DNA of 64,000 nt from Mycobacteriales bacterium (lineage in GTDB: Bacteria; Actinomycetota; Actinomycetes; Mycobacteriales; QHCD01): positions 39,678-103,677 of the forward strand of contig DASXJE010000147.1 in assembly GCA_036497565.1 (NCBI GenBank). The letters are read 5' to 3'. Shown one piece after another: positions 1 through 9,549 of the stretch. The notes beneath the pieces were generated by a model. The model saw nothing but the letters and a program-made list of their open reading frames with translations. It was not told the origin of the DNA and made no database searches. The stretch's first letter is position 1. Each line of letters starts with the position of its first letter. The translations under genes and the position numbers were made by a program.

Positions 1-1
1 A

Positions 2-334
2 GGTCCGATCCTCGCCGAGCAGGCCGTGGAGGACGTCTTCCCGCTGCCGCGGGCGCTGGTCGGCGAGGGCACCCTCTTCCTGCTGCGGGTCGCCGGTGAC
101 TCGATGGTGGACGCCGCGATCACCGACGGCGACTGGGTCGTGGTGCGCCAGCAGCAGGTCGCCGAGAACGGCGACATCGTTGCGGCGATGATCGACGGCG
201 AGGCCACCGTGAAGACCTTCCGGCGGCGCGACGGCCATGCCTGGCTGCTGCCGCACAACCCGGCCTACGCACCCATTCCCGGGGACGAGGCGACCATCCT
301 CGGTCGCGTCGTGACCGTGCTCCGCAAGGTCTGA
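2..334 (+). CDS. lexA: LexA SOS repressor, C-terminal part (5' truncated by window edge)
   Basis: The reading frame is already open at position 2 and continues to the TGA at 334, so only the C-terminal peptidase domain is present; the winged-helix DNA-binding domain and the Ala-Gly self-cleavage site lie upstream of the window. The visible part carries the S24-type catalytic serine in GDSMVDA and the catalytic lysine in ATVKTF, the two residues LexA uses for RecA-stimulated autocleavage. LexA represses DNA-damage genes; a LexA-type box lies before recA at 18435-18448. The GTG at 26 is an internal valine, not a start. It converges with the PAP2 gene with one base between the stop codons. Confidence 0.95.
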   Translation, partial: GPILAEQAVEDVFPLPRALVGEGTLFLLRVAGDSMVDAAITDGDWVVVRQQQVAENGDIVAAMIDGEATVKTFRRRDGHAWLLPHNPAYAPIPGDEATILGRVVTVLRKV

Positions 335-335
335 T

Positions 336-1061
336 TCAGGCGGGCAGCACCCGGCGCCGGTCGAAGATGCGGTGCAGCACCCACAGCAGGACGATGCCGA
401 CGGCGCCGCCGGCCACCAGGTCCGACAGCCAGTGGTAGTTGAGCAGCAGCATCCCGACCGCGGTGAGCACGGGCGCGACATACCGGAGCCGATCGAGCAT
501 CCGGCGTAGCACGTCGGGAGCGCCGTAGTCGGCCGCCAACCAGGCCGCCAGGCCCCACATCACCACCGCATTGGGCACATGGCCCGACGGATAGGACTCG
601 CCCCCGGCGTGCAGCAGATCCGTCGTCGGCGCCGTGCGGCCCACCCCGAGCTTGAACGCGTAGACGGTGAGCGTGAGCAGGATCAGGGCGGCCACGAGAC
701 GGGACAGCGGCTCCCAGGTCCGCCGGCGCCAGGCGAGCAGCGACGCGAATCCCCCGACGACGATCAGGACCTCCGCCCGGCCACCGAACAGGGTGAGCGC
801 ATAGAGCACGTCACCGGGCCAGGGCCGGTTTCGAAGTCCCGACCCGGCCAGCTGACTGCTGATCGAGGCGTCCAGTCGCGTCCACGGCCCGCGGAGCAGC
901 ACATCAGCGCTGATCCAGGCGACAAGAAGCAGACACACCGCCACCAGCCGCCGCCCGGGCGGATGGGCCGGCCCGGCGCCTCCCGGCGCACGACGAACAT
1001 CCGCCGGCGCCCCGGTCGCGCGGACCGGACGTGCCGCGGGGGAAGGTCGGCTAGGCGCCAC
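336..1061 (-). CDS. PAP2 family membrane phosphatase
   Basis: A 241-residue integral membrane protein of the type 2 phosphatidic acid phosphatase family, which removes phosphate from lipid phosphates such as phosphatidate or undecaprenyl pyrophosphate. The signature is readable: a lysine/arginine motif (KLGVGRTAP, slightly non-canonical), PSGH around residue 155, and a histidine-aspartate motif (NYHWLSD) near residue 205. Several hydrophobic segments surround them, and a proline/arginine-rich N-terminus of about 38 residues precedes the first. The GTG start at 1061 overlaps the tatA stop by 11 bp, so the two genes are probably co-transcribed. The exact lipid substrate cannot be told from sequence. 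Confidence 0.85.
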   Translation of the reverse strand: MAPSRPSPAARPVRATGAPADVRRAPGGAGPAHPPGRRLVAVCLLLVAWISADVLLRGPWTRLDASISSQLAGSGLRNRPWPGDVLYALTLFGGRAEVLIVVGGFASLLAWRRRTWEPLSRLVAALILLTLTVYAFKLGVGRTAPTTDLLHAGGESYPSGHVPNAVVMWGLAAWLAADYGAPDVLRRMLDRLRYVAPVLTAVGMLLLNYHWLSDLVAGGAVGIVLLWVLHRIFDRRRVLPA

Positions 1062-1335
1062 TCGCCGGTGGCGCGGGCGGCGTCCCCGACTCGGCGGCGC
1101 TCGACTGCTGCGCTGCCGCGGTCGGTGCCGGCTTCGCCGCTTCGATCACCGGCGGGGTCTTCGCGGTCGACTCACTGGCCGGTTCCTCGTCGTGCATGCC
1201 CTTCATCTCGGACTTGAAGATGCGCAACGACCGCCCGACTGAGCGGGTGGCGTCGGGCAGCTTCTTGTATCCGAAGAGGGCCAAGAAGACCACGGCAACG
1301 ATCAGCAAGTGCCACGGGCTGAGCTCACCCAGCAT
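1051..1335 (-). CDS. tatA: Twin-arginine translocase subunit TatA-like
   Basis: A 94-residue protein with the TatA/B layout: a short N-terminus, one transmembrane helix (about residues 8-22), the hinge motif FGYKKLP, an amphipathic helix (residues 27-45) and a disordered Ala/Pro/Ser-rich tail. TatA oligomers form the pore that carries folded proteins with twin-arginine signals across the membrane. The ATG at 1335 is chosen over longer frames because the protein begins with the classic short N-tail and AGGAG lies 7 nt upstream. TatB-like proteins look similar, but the hinge is of TatA type. No tatC is nearby. It overlaps the PAP2 gene downstream by 11 bp. Confidence 0.85.
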   Translation of the reverse strand: MLGELSPWHLLIVAVVFLALFGYKKLPDATRSVGRSLRIFKSEMKGMHDEEPASESTAKTPPVIEAAKPAPTAAAQQSSAAESGTPPAPPASGA

Positions 1336-1447
1336 TAGCCTGCTCCTGTCGGTTCGACGTGCCTGCCCGCTTACAGTACGCCGACCACGGCAATCGGCGC
1401 GATGGCAGAGGCCGACAGTTCTCGCTTTTCCGTCGGTTCGGCCATCC

Positions 1448-2908
1448 TCAGCGCGGTACGGCGACCGCGTAGCACTCCAGTGCCGCGGCGAGCTCCCCGT
1501 GGACCCGGGCGTGCAGCAGGGTCCCGTCCGCCGTGTGATCGCTGGCCAGTACGTCGCCGGCGTCGTGCACCCGTGACACGAGGTCACCACGCTGATACGG
1601 CACGAGCACGGTCACCTCGACCTGCGGGTGCGGGACCCGGTCCTCGAGCATGTCCAGCAGCGTCTCCAGCCCGGCGCCGGTGCGGGCCGAGACGTAGACC
1701 GCGTCCGGGTAGAGGCGGCGCAGCCGGCCCAGCACGTCGGGGTCGGCCGCGTCGATCTTGTTGACGACGAGGACTTCCGGCACCCGAGTGGCGTCGATCT
1801 CGCCGAGTACCTCGTGCACCGCGGCGATCTGCGACTCCGGGTCGGGATGCGAACCGTCGACGACGTGCACCAGCAGGTCGGCGTCGGTGACCTCGTCCAG
1901 GGTCGAGCGGAACGCCTCGACCAGCTGGTGCGGCAGGTGTCGGACGAACCCGACGGTGTCGGTCAGCGTGAACTCCCGGCCGTCGCGGGTGTGCGCCCGC
2001 CGTACGGTCGGATCGAGGGTCGCGAAGAGGGCATCCTCGACCAGTACGCCGGCACCGGTGAGGCGGTTGAGCAGGCTGGACTTGCCGGCGTTGGTGTAGC
2101 CGGCGATCGCGACGGCCGGAACCTCGCGGCGTACCCGTTCCTGCCGTTTCGTACCCCGGACCTGTGACATTCCGGCGATCTCGCGGCGCAGCTTGGCCAC
2201 CCGCGCCCGGATCCGCCGCCGGTCGGTCTCGATCTTGGTCTCGCCTGGTCCACGGGTCCCGATGCCGCCACCGCCGGCGACCCGGCCGCCCGCCTGACGG
2301 GACATCGACTCGCCCCAGCCGCGCAGCCTCGGGATGAGGTACTGCAGCTGAGCGAGCTCGACCTGCGCCTTGCCCTCCTTGCTGCGGGCGTGCTGGGCGA
2401 AGATGTCGAGGATCAGCGCGGTCCGGTCGATCACCTTGACCTTGACGATCGACTCGAGCTGGCGCAGCTGACCCGGGGTCAGCTCACCGTCGCAGACGAC
2501 GGTGTCGGCGCCGGTGGCCACCACCACGTCGCGCAGCTCGCGGGCCTTGCCGGAGCCGATGTAGGTCGCGGGGTCCGGCCGGTCCCGGCGCTGGACCAGC
2601 GCCTCGAGCACCTGCGACCCGGCCGTTTCGGCCAGAGCGGCGAGCTCGACCATCGAGTTGTCCGCCGATGCGGCTGTGCCGTCGGTCCATACCCCGACCA
2701 GGACCACCCGTTCGAGGCGTAGCTGGCGGTATTCGACCTCGCTGACGTCGGAGAGTTCGGTCGCGAGTCCGGTGACGCGGCGCAGTGCCTGGCGCTCGGC
2801 GAGCTCCAAGCCCTCGCCGTCAGCTTCGAAGAGCGGCCTGTGTGCCGCAGCGGGTTCAGTCATCTGTACGTCAATGGTGCCACGGGCGGCGGGGGAAGAC
2901 ACCTCCAT
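1448..2908 (-). CDS. hflX: GTPase HflX
   Basis: A 486-residue ribosome-associated GTPase; HflX splits stalled or hibernating 70S ribosomes after heat or antibiotic stress. An N-terminal HflX domain includes a glycine-rich loop ([12 protein letters not shown], about residue 215), then a coiled linker, then the G domain with Walker [10 protein letters not shown] (about residue 270), DTVGF, NKID and the SAR motif. Length matches actinobacterial HflX. The ATG at 2908 is taken as the start; a second in-frame ATG at 2863 (471 residues) is possible because neither has a good Shine-Dalgarno. It follows the upstream regulator gene by 9 bp. Confidence 0.95.
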   Translation of the reverse strand: MEVSSPAARGTIDVQMTEPAAAHRPLFEADGEGLELAERQALRRVTGLATELSDVSEVEYRQLRLERVVLVGVWTDGTAASADNSMVELAALAETAGSQVLEALVQRRDRPDPATYIGSGKARELRDVVVATGADTVVCDGELTPGQLRQLESIVKVKVIDRTALILDIFAQHARSKEGKAQVELAQLQYLIPRLRGWGESMSRQAGGRVAGGGGIGTRGPGETKIETDRRRIRARVAKLRREIAGMSQVRGTKRQERVRREVPAVAIAGYTNAGKSSLLNRLTGAGVLVEDALFATLDPTVRRAHTRDGREFTLTDTVGFVRHLPHQLVEAFRSTLDEVTDADLLVHVVDGSHPDPESQIAAVHEVLGEIDATRVPEVLVVNKIDAADPDVLGRLRRLYPDAVYVSARTGAGLETLLDMLEDRVPHPQVEVTVLVPYQRGDLVSRVHDAGDVLASDHTADGTLLHARVHGELAAALECYAVAVPR

Positions 2909-2917
2909 TAGCCGGAG

Positions 2918-3448
2918 CTACTCCGGGTGTACCCCGCGCCGATCGCGGTGCATGGCGAAGAAGACCGACCATCGGATTCCGTCGGGATCGGGCGGCCGGC
3001 GGGCATATTCGTCGAACACGTCCTGCAGTCGGTCCAGGAACTCCTCGAGCTGCTCCGGGCCGAGGGTCAGGCCGAGCCGTGAGGCGCTCTTCAGCGTGCC
3101 CGCCTCGGCCGCCTCGGCCAGGAACGCCTGCAGCATCGCATCGGAGGATTGACCGACCACTTCGACGTCGCTCTGGGAGAGCTCCCAGGATTTGCGGGTC
3201 GCCCGGTAGGGCCGCTCGCGCGCTCCCCGACGTCCGCGGCGGGGCGGCAGCGCCTGCAGGAACCCGTCGTCGACGAGGCGCCGGACGTGGTGCAGCACCG
3301 ACGCCGGATCGCGGCCGAGCCGGTCCGCGATCTCCTTGTTGGTCAGCTCGTCGTCCAGGCACAGCCGGAGGATCCGCAGCCGCACGGCCGACGCCAGGGT
3401 GCGTGCCTCGGATTCCGTCGCCGGACGGCGAACACGGTCCGTCGCCAT
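2918..3448 (-). CDS. Winged-helix (ArsR-like) transcriptional regulator
   Basis: A 176-residue protein with an N-terminal winged-helix domain (about residues 15-80): the helices around RILRLCLD, NKEIADRLG and SVLHHVRRL are typical of the HTH_20/ArsR-like group. The C-terminal half is helical, probably for dimerisation or ligand binding; no metal-binding cysteines are seen, so metal sensing is unlikely. It is divergent from the MFS gene at 3515 with 66 bp between the starts, the usual arrangement for a local repressor of a transporter. No Shine-Dalgarno is present; TAGGCT lies exactly 6 nt before the ATG on the minus strand (3455-3460), which suggests a leaderless mRNA. Confidence 0.85.
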   Translation of the reverse strand: MATDRVRRPATESEARTLASAVRLRILRLCLDDELTNKEIADRLGRDPASVLHHVRRLVDDGFLQALPPRRGRRGARERPYRATRKSWELSQSDVEVVGQSSDAMLQAFLAEAAEAGTLKSASRLGLTLGPEQLEEFLDRLQDVFDEYARRPPDPDGIRWSVFFAMHRDRRGVHPE

Positions 3449-3478
3449 CTACACAGCCTAGGGGGCGCCTGAAGCAAA

Positions 3479-3487
3479 GTCATTGAC
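3479..3487. promoter_or_regulatory. Possible operator between regulator and MFS gene
   Basis: GTCATTGAC is a small inverted repeat (GTCA-T-TGAC) in the middle of the 66-bp divergent region. It overlaps a TTGACA hexamer at 3483-3488 that could be the -35 of the MFS promoter, and it lies just upstream of the TAGGCT -10 of the regulator (3455-3460, minus strand). A protein bound here would reach both promoters. The match is short and could be chance. Confidence 0.35.
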
Positions 3488-3514
3488 ATTTCCCAATCAC
3501 TCGCTCAGGCTGCA

Positions 3515-4837
3515 ATGGTGCGCCATCGTGCCGGGGCTCAGAGCCTGATCCACCACCGCGACTTCGTCCGGTTGTGGTGCGGCGACACGGTGAGCCAGTT
3601 CGGGACGCAGATCACCCTGCTCGCCGCCCCGTTGCTCGCCGTCACGGTGCTGCACGCCTCACCGTTCCAGGTCGGCCTGCTGACCACGTTCGAAACGCTC
3701 GCCTTCCTCGTGGTCGGCCTCCCCGCCGGGGCCTGGGTCGACCGGATGCGCCGCCGCAACGTGATGATCGTCGCCGACCTCTGCCGCGGAGTCGCCCTCG
3801 GCTCGGTGCCGGTGGCCGCCTACCTCGGCGTACTCACGATCGGGCAGCTGTACGTCGTCGTGCTGGTCAACGGCGTCTTCACCGTCTTCTTCGACGTGGC
3901 CTACCAGAGCTACCTGCCCTTCCTCGTCGGTCGGGAGCACCTGGTGGAGGGCAACGCGAAGCTGCAGGCGAGCCAGTCGGTCTCGATGGTGGCCGGACCG
4001 AGCATCGGCGGCCTGCTCGTCCAGGTGCTGAGCCCGGCGACCGCGCTGCTCGCCGACGCCGCGAGCTTCCTGTGGTCGGCGCTCTGGGTGGGCCTGATCC
4101 GCCACCGCGAGGTCCGCCCGCAGCGGGCGCCCGACGCGCATCTCGGCCGCGAGATCAAGGAGGGAGTCGCCTTCGTCGTACGGGATCCGCTGCTGCGGGC
4201 CATCGCGGCGACCACCGGCAGCTCGAACCTGTTCTCCGCCATGAGCGGGGCGATGATGATCGTGCTGCTCGCCCGGATACTGCACCTGTCCGCCGGCCTC
4301 ATCGGTGTGCTGCTCAGCGTGGGCGCCGTCGGCGGCCTGCTCGGGGCGCTGCTGGCCCGGCGGATCGCCGATCGCTACGGGCAGGGTCAGACGATCTGGA
4401 AGAGCGTGGCGGTGTCGGGGGTCTTCGCGCTGCTGTTTCCGCTGGCCGGGCATGGCTGGCTGCTCGTCCTGCCCGCCGTGGGATTCTTCGTCACCTTCGC
4501 CGGCTCCACCGTCTACAACATCACCCAGGTCAGCTTCCGCCAGGGACTGTGCCCCGACCGGCTGCTCGGCCGGATGAACGCCAGCATGCGCTTCATCGTC
4601 TGGGGCACCATGCCGGTCGGTGGGCTGATCGGCGGCGTACTGGGTTCGGCCATCGGTGTGCGCGAGACGGTGTGGGTGGCGTCCGTGGCTTCGCTGTTCG
4701 TCTTTCTTCCGGCCTATCTGTCGCCGCTGCGCAGGATGCGCGAACTGCCGACCGGCTACGACCCCGAGCCGGAGCCCACCGAACCCGATTCCACCGGCGC
4801 CGAGCCGGAGCTGGAGTCCGTCGACGGCGAGGTATGA
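3515..4837 (+). CDS. MFS transporter (EntS/MFS_3-like efflux protein)
   Basis: A 440-residue protein with about 12 hydrophobic segments and the MFS loop motif between helices 2 and 3 (GAWVDRMRRR, about residue 75), typical of drug or siderophore exporters of the MFS_3 group. The C-terminus ends in an acidic Pro/Glu-rich tail of about 30 residues that is probably cytoplasmic and disordered. It is divergent from a winged-helix regulator likely to control it. The ATG at 3515 has no Shine-Dalgarno, so translation may be leaderless. Its last 82 bp overlap the 3' end of dapF on the other strand. The substrate is unknown. Confidence 0.85.
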   Translation: MVRHRAGAQSLIHHRDFVRLWCGDTVSQFGTQITLLAAPLLAVTVLHASPFQVGLLTTFETLAFLVVGLPAGAWVDRMRRRNVMIVADLCRGVALGSVPVAAYLGVLTIGQLYVVVLVNGVFTVFFDVAYQSYLPFLVGREHLVEGNAKLQASQSVSMVAGPSIGGLLVQVLSPATALLADAASFLWSALWVGLIRHREVRPQRAPDAHLGREIKEGVAFVVRDPLLRAIAATTGSSNLFSAMSGAMMIVLLARILHLSAGLIGVLLSVGAVGGLLGALLARRIADRYGQGQTIWKSVAVSGVFALLFPLAGHGWLLVLPAVGFFVTFAGSTVYNITQVSFRQGLCPDRLLGRMNASMRFIVWGTMPVGGLIGGVLGSAIGVRETVWVASVASLFVFLPAYLSPLRRMRELPTGYDPEPEPTEPDSTGAEPELESVDGEV

Positions 4838-5655
4838 CCCGCCTGCCGCAACCACGCCGCGGACAGCCGGCCACTGCCGACCAGGACCGCCGGGCCGCGC
4901 AGCAGGACGGTCCCGTCGGTCCGCCACGACACGGTCAGGACGCCGCCCGGGACCTGCACCTGAAACTCGTCACCGCGGCCGGTGCCGTCGGCCGCGACCG
5001 TCGCCACGACCGCGGCGCAGACCCCGGTGCCACATGAGCGCGTCTCCCCCACCCCGCGCTCGTGCACCCGCATCGTCAGGCGCCGCCGGCCGCTGCGCAC
5101 GACGAACTCGACGTTCTGTCCGTCGGGCAGCGCCGGTTCGACAACGGGAGGCGAGGACAGGTCCAGCGCGTCGAGAGAATTCTCGTCGTCGACCCGGACC
5201 ACGACGTGCGGGTTGCCCATCGAGATCGCGACGCCCGGTCGACCGGCCACGACGGGGCTGTCGGTGAGTAGCTGCGGGGTCCCCATGTCGACCGTGACGT
5301 CACCGGTCTCGGGTACGCGGACCGCGCGCAGGCCGCCGCGGGTGGCGAGCATCAGCTCACCCGGCTCGGCCATCCCCGCATCGACGAGGTACCGCGCGTA
5401 GACCCGCACCCCGTTGCCGCACATCTCCGCGATCGAGCCGTCGGCGTTGCGGTAGTCCATGAACCAGCGGGCGCCCGAGCCCTCCGCCGCCGGCACGACC
5501 CGCAGCACGCCGTCGGCCCCGATCCCCGCCCGCCGGTCGCACAGTGCCCGGACCAGCTCCGGCCGCAGGTCGAGGCGATCGCCCGGATCGGGTAGCAGGA
5601 CGAAGTCGTTCTCCGTCCCGTGTCCCTTCACGAACGTCACGAACCCGTTGTCCAC
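4756..5655 (-). CDS. dapF: Diaminopimelate epimerase
   Basis: DapF converts LL- to meso-diaminopimelate for lysine and peptidoglycan. Both catalytic cysteines are visible, in EMCGNG (about residue 85) and in the C-terminal SCGTGVC motif. The GTG at 5655 is chosen: GAGGGAG lies 5 nt upstream and the N-terminus then reads as usual for the family (FVKGHGTENDF). The protein is 299 residues; the last 25 or so, rich in Ser and Gly, go beyond the normal family end and are encoded antisense to the MFS tail. The gene lies 35 bp downstream of miaA, forming a miaA-dapF unit as in mycobacteria. Confidence 0.95.
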   Translation of the reverse strand: MDNGFVTFVKGHGTENDFVLLPDPGDRLDLRPELVRALCDRRAGIGADGVLRVVPAAEGSGARWFMDYRNADGSIAEMCGNGVRVYARYLVDAGMAEPGELMLATRGGLRAVRVPETGDVTVDMGTPQLLTDSPVVAGRPGVAISMGNPHVVVRVDDENSLDALDLSSPPVVEPALPDGQNVEFVVRSGRRRLTMRVHERGVGETRSCGTGVCAAVVATVAADGTGRGDEFQVQVPGGVLTVSWRTDGTVLLRGPAVLVGSGRLSAAWLRQAGHTSPSTDSSSGSAPVESGSVGSGSGS

Positions 5656-5690
5656 GCCGTCTCCCTCGTCACTCCTCGACGCCCGACCGT

Positions 5691-6590
5691 TCAGTCGAGC
5701 GTACGGCGCAGGGCCTCGTCCTCGAGCGTGGGCGAGTCGGCGGAGAGCCAGATCACCCGCGGATCGCGGCGGAGCCAGGACCGCTGCCGGCGGGCGAAGC
5801 GCCGGGTCGCAAGCTGCGTCTGCTCCCGCGCCTCGTCCGCGGTGCACCGGCCGGCCAGCAGGTCGAGCACCTGCGCGTAGCCGAGTGCGCGGCTCGCGGT
5901 GCGTCCCTCCCGCAGGCCGACGGCGAGCAGTCCGGTGACCTCGTCGACCAGCCCGCGGGCCCACATCCGGTCGACCCGTGCCTCGATCCGGGGATCGAGG
6001 TCGACACAGTCGAGACCGATCTGCCGGCACCCCGGCCGGTCGTCGTAGGAGGGCAGCGTCGCCGAGAAGGGCCGCCCGGAGATCTCGATCACCTCGAGTG
6101 CGCGCACGATACGGCGGCCGTTGCTGGGCAGAATCGCCTCGGCCGCGGCCGGGTCGACGCCCGCCAGCCGCCGATGCAGCGTTTGCGCGCCGACGTCAGC
6201 GAGCTCGCGCTCCAGGCGGTTCCGGACATCGGGGTCGGTGCCCGGAAAGTCGATCTGGTCGACCACCGCCCGTACGTAGAGCCCGGAACCCCCGACGAGA
6301 ACCGGGATCCGGCCCCGGCCGCGGATCTCCGCCACGGCGGCGAGAGCGAGTCGCTGGTATTCCGCCACGCTGGCCGCCTCGGTGACGTCCCAGACGTCGT
6401 AGAGGTGGTGCGGCACGCCCTGGCGCTCGGCGGCCGTGGGTTTCGCCGTTCCGATGTCCATGCCCCGGTAGATCTGCATCGAGTCGGCGTTGACGATCTC
6501 GCCGCCGATCCGCTGCGCCAGCCGGACCGCCAGCATTGACTTCCCGACGGCGGTGGGCCCGACGACCGCGATCAGTGGGGGCGCGCTCAC
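5691..6590 (-). CDS. miaA: tRNA dimethylallyltransferase
   Basis: MiaA transfers a dimethylallyl group to A37 of tRNAs reading UNN codons, the substrate later thiomethylated by MiaB. The P-loop GPTAVGKS is at residues 11-18, followed by the DSMQIYRGMDIGTAKP region that contacts the tRNA anticodon loop and the GGSGLY motif near residue 100. At 299 residues it has the normal length. The GTG start at 6590 has no strong ribosome-binding site. It heads the miaA-dapF unit and is divergent from the DUF349 gene; miaB follows downstream of that gene on the minus strand. Confidence 0.96.
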   Translation of the reverse strand: MSAPPLIAVVGPTAVGKSMLAVRLAQRIGGEIVNADSMQIYRGMDIGTAKPTAAERQGVPHHLYDVWDVTEAASVAEYQRLALAAVAEIRGRGRIPVLVGGSGLYVRAVVDQIDFPGTDPDVRNRLERELADVGAQTLHRRLAGVDPAAAEAILPSNGRRIVRALEVIEISGRPFSATLPSYDDRPGCRQIGLDCVDLDPRIEARVDRMWARGLVDEVTGLLAVGLREGRTASRALGYAQVLDLLAGRCTADEAREQTQLATRRFARRQRSWLRRDPRVIWLSADSPTLEDEALRRTLD

Positions 6591-6783
6591 CGCCGTCGCC
6601 GCGTAGGCCGGTCGGCCGAATGACCGCCGGTGTGGTCGGGCGCCCGCATGTCTGAAAGGCTAATCGGTGCGGAGGCCGGTGACCGCGGCGCAGGTATCAC
6701 CGTGGCCGTGCGGCCGCCGAACCTGTGAGAATGCCCGCACCGGCACCTCTTGCAGGGTCGGGTGTGGAGGAGGAGCAAACCCG

Positions 6784-8007
6784 ATGACGCCAGGCACCGA
6801 CCGATCGGCCACCTCGTGGGGTCGCATCGACGACGACGGCACGGTCTACGTGCGCACGTCGGCCGGTGAACGCAGCGTCGGGTCCTGGCAGGCCGGCGAC
6901 CCCCAGGCCGGCTTGGAGCATTTCGCCCGGCGCTACGCCGACCTGGTCACCGAGGTGGAGCTGCTCGAGCAGCGGCTGGCCTCCGGCGCGGGCGACCCGG
7001 CGGCCACGGGCAAGCACGCCCGCGACCTGCGCAAGGGCCTGCCCACCGCCAGCGTCGTCGGCGACCTCGATGCCCTCGACCAGCGGCTGGAGCGGCTCAT
7101 CGAGTCCGCCCGCGGCCGCGCCGACGCCCGTGCGGCCGACCGGACCGCGGCCCGGGAGCGAGCGGTCGCCGCCAAGGAGGCCCTGGTGGTCGAGGCCGAA
7201 GGGCTCGCCACCCACGACTCCGGCTGGAAGACGACCGGCGACCGGTTCCGGACGATCGTCGAGGAGTGGCGCGAGATCAAGGGCGTCGACCGGCGTACCG
7301 ACGAAGCACTGTGGAAACGGCTGCGGACCGCCCGCGACACCTTCACCCGCCAGCGCGGCGCGCACTTCGCCGCCCTCGACGTCGAACGCGACGCCGTACG
7401 CGAGCACAAGGAGCGCCTGATCACCGAGGCCGAGAGCCTGGCGGAGTCGAGCGACTGGGGACCCACCGCGTCGCGCCTGAAGGCGCTGATGCGGGAGTGG
7501 AAGGACGCCGGGCGCGCGGCGAAGTCGGTCGACGACGCGCTGTGGAAGCGGTTCCGCGCCGCGCAGGACACGTTCTTCGGCCGGCGGGCCGAGCTGCTAC
7601 GGGCCCGGGACGCGGAGAAGCTGGACAACCAACGCACCCGGGAGGCACTGATCGGCGAGGCCGAGGCTCTCGATCCCGATCGCGACCGGCAGGGCGCCCG
7701 CGCCGCGCTGCGCCGGATCCAGGAACGCTACGACGCCGTCGGCCCTGCTCCGCGGGAGTCGGCGCGGGCCCTCGACGACCGCATGCGCGGAGCCGAGGAA
7801 CGGGTCCGTGCCGCCGCCGACGAGCGGGCCCAGGTCACGGCGAGCAACCCACTGCTCGACCAGATGCGCCAGGCGGTGGAGAAGGCCGAGAACGCGGTCA
7901 CCCGGGCCCGGGCCGCCGGCGACGACCGCCGGGTCGCCGAAACCGAAGCCGCCCTGGCCGCCCGGCGCGACTGGCTGGCCGAGGCCGAGCGCACCACCAG
8001 CCGCTGA
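6784..8007 (+). CDS. DUF349 domain protein
   Basis: A 407-residue, very charged, almost entirely helical protein with at least three DUF349 repeats (about residues 135-200, 205-275 and 280-345), each containing a W/F-K-x-R-type helix such as ALWKRLRTA and ALWKRFRAA. DUF349 proteins are common beside miaA and miaB in actinobacteria; their role is unclear, though a nucleic-acid or ribosome-related function has been suspected. No enzyme motif is seen. The ATG at 6784 is chosen for the strong AGGAGGAG 8 nt upstream. It is divergent from miaA and converges on miaB with 9 bp between the stops. Confidence 0.85.
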   Translation: MTPGTDRSATSWGRIDDDGTVYVRTSAGERSVGSWQAGDPQAGLEHFARRYADLVTEVELLEQRLASGAGDPAATGKHARDLRKGLPTASVVGDLDALDQRLERLIESARGRADARAADRTAARERAVAAKEALVVEAEGLATHDSGWKTTGDRFRTIVEEWREIKGVDRRTDEALWKRLRTARDTFTRQRGAHFAALDVERDAVREHKERLITEAESLAESSDWGPTASRLKALMREWKDAGRAAKSVDDALWKRFRAAQDTFFGRRAELLRARDAEKLDNQRTREALIGEAEALDPDRDRQGARAALRRIQERYDAVGPAPRESARALDDRMRGAEERVRAAADERAQVTASNPLLDQMRQAVEKAENAVTRARAAGDDRRVAETEAALAARRDWLAEAERTTSR

Positions 8008-8016
8008 CCACCCGGA

Positions 8017-9453
8017 TCAGCTCGCCGGCGCACCGACCGTCGGCATGCCCAGCAGCACCCCAGGAGTCGCCGGACGCAGCCCCGCCTCACTCGCGTCGCC
8101 GGCGCGGGTACGCCGGTGCGCTTGCACCGGGCCGTCGGCGACCAGGTGGTGCGGCGCGGCGTAGGTGACAGCGGTGTGCACGACGTCGCCGGGCCGGACC
8201 TGCGGCGATCCGGCGAAGTGCACCAGCCGGCCGTCCCGCGCCCGGCCGGTCATCCGGTGCGTCGCCGCGTCCTTGCGTCCCTCGCCGGTCGTGACGAGCA
8301 CCTCGACCACCTCGCCGACGAGCCGCTTGTTCCCTTGCCAGGCACCCTCTTCGACGGCCTCGACCAGTCGGTCGTACCGCTCCTGCACGACCGGCTTCGG
8401 GATCTGATCAGCCATACCCGCGGCCGGCGTACCGGGCCGCGGCGAGTACTGGAAGGTGAACGCTCCGGCGAATTCGGCCCGGCGTACGACGTCCACCGTC
8501 GCCGCGAAGTCCTCCTCCGTCTCGCCCGGGAAGCCGACGATGATGTCGGTCGTGACGGCCGCGTCCGGCATCGCGGCGCGCACCTTGTCGAGGATCGCGA
8601 CGTAGCGGTCGCGCCGGTAGGAGCGCCGCATCGCCTTGAGCACCCTGTCCGAGCCCGACTGCAGTGGCATGTGCAGCTGGTGGCAGACGTTGGGCGTCTC
8701 GGCCATCGCCGCGATCACGTCGTCGGTGAAGTCCCGCGGGTGCGGGCTGGTGAAGCGGACCCGCTCCAGCCCGTCGACGTCGCCGCAGGCCCGCAGCAGC
8801 CGGCCGAAGGCGAGCCGGTCACCGAAGCTGCGGCCGTAGGAGTTGACGTTCTGCCCGAGCAGCGTGACCTCCAGGACGCCCTGCTCGACCAGCGCTCGGA
8901 CCTCGGCGAGCACGTCGCCCGGGCGCCGGTCGGTCTCCTTGCCGCGCAGCGACGGCACAATGCAGAACGTGCAGGTGTTGTCACACCCGACCGAGATCGA
9001 CACCCACCCGGCGTAGGACGACTCCCGCCGGGTCGGCAGGGTCGAGGGGAACACCTCGAGCGACTCGGCGATCTCCACCTGCGCCTCGTCGTTGTGCCGG
9101 GCCCGCTCCAGCAGTGCCGGCAGCGACCCGATGTTGTGGGTGCCGAAGACCACGTCCACCCAGGGCGCCCGCCGGGTGATCTCGCCGCGGTCCTTCTGAG
9201 CCAGGCAGCCGCCCACCGCGATCTGCATGCCCGGGTGGCCGGACTTGACCGGGCGCAGCTGGCCGAGGTTGCCGTAGAGCCGGTTGTCGGCGTTCTCCCG
9301 GACCGCACAGGTGTTGAGGACCACGACGTCGGCGGAGTCCGCGGCGGCCGCGGGGGTGTAGCCGGCCTCCTCGAGCAGCCCGGCCAGTCGTTCGGAGTCG
9401 TGCACGTTCATCTGGCACCCGAAGGTGCGGACCGTGTAGGTGCGTGCGTTCAC
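8017..9453 (-). CDS. miaB: tRNA-2-methylthio-N6-dimethylallyladenosine synthase
   Basis: MiaB is a radical-SAM enzyme that adds a methylthio group to i6A37 of tRNA, acting after MiaA. The N-terminal UPF0004 domain has the three cysteines of the auxiliary iron-sulfur cluster (about C13, C49, C83), the radical-SAM motif CDNTCTFC is at about residue 155, and a C-terminal TRAM domain follows at about 375-440. Length (478) fits the family with an extended tail of about 30 residues rich in Arg, Ala and Pro. The GTG start at 9453 lacks a clear Shine-Dalgarno. It converges with the DUF349 gene. Confidence 0.96.
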   Translation of the reverse strand: MNARTYTVRTFGCQMNVHDSERLAGLLEEAGYTPAAAADSADVVVLNTCAVRENADNRLYGNLGQLRPVKSGHPGMQIAVGGCLAQKDRGEITRRAPWVDVVFGTHNIGSLPALLERARHNDEAQVEIAESLEVFPSTLPTRRESSYAGWVSISVGCDNTCTFCIVPSLRGKETDRRPGDVLAEVRALVEQGVLEVTLLGQNVNSYGRSFGDRLAFGRLLRACGDVDGLERVRFTSPHPRDFTDDVIAAMAETPNVCHQLHMPLQSGSDRVLKAMRRSYRRDRYVAILDKVRAAMPDAAVTTDIIVGFPGETEEDFAATVDVVRRAEFAGAFTFQYSPRPGTPAAGMADQIPKPVVQERYDRLVEAVEEGAWQGNKRLVGEVVEVLVTTGEGRKDAATHRMTGRARDGRLVHFAGSPQVRPGDVVHTAVTYAAPHHLVADGPVQAHRRTRAGDASEAGLRPATPGVLLGMPTVGAPAS

Positions 9454-9549
9454 AATCGTCCCGGACTCGGTGTCTCGTCGTCGCGCCGTCGGGAGTCGAG
9501 GGTACGCGAGCGGTCGCCGGCGGCCCGCCGGATCGGGCTGGCAGCCGCC

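Noticed and set aside
579..1217. Long plus-strand frame (212 codons) opposite the PAP2 and tatA genes
   Set aside because: Arg/Pro-rich shadow of well-supported minus-strand genes; no family resemblance.
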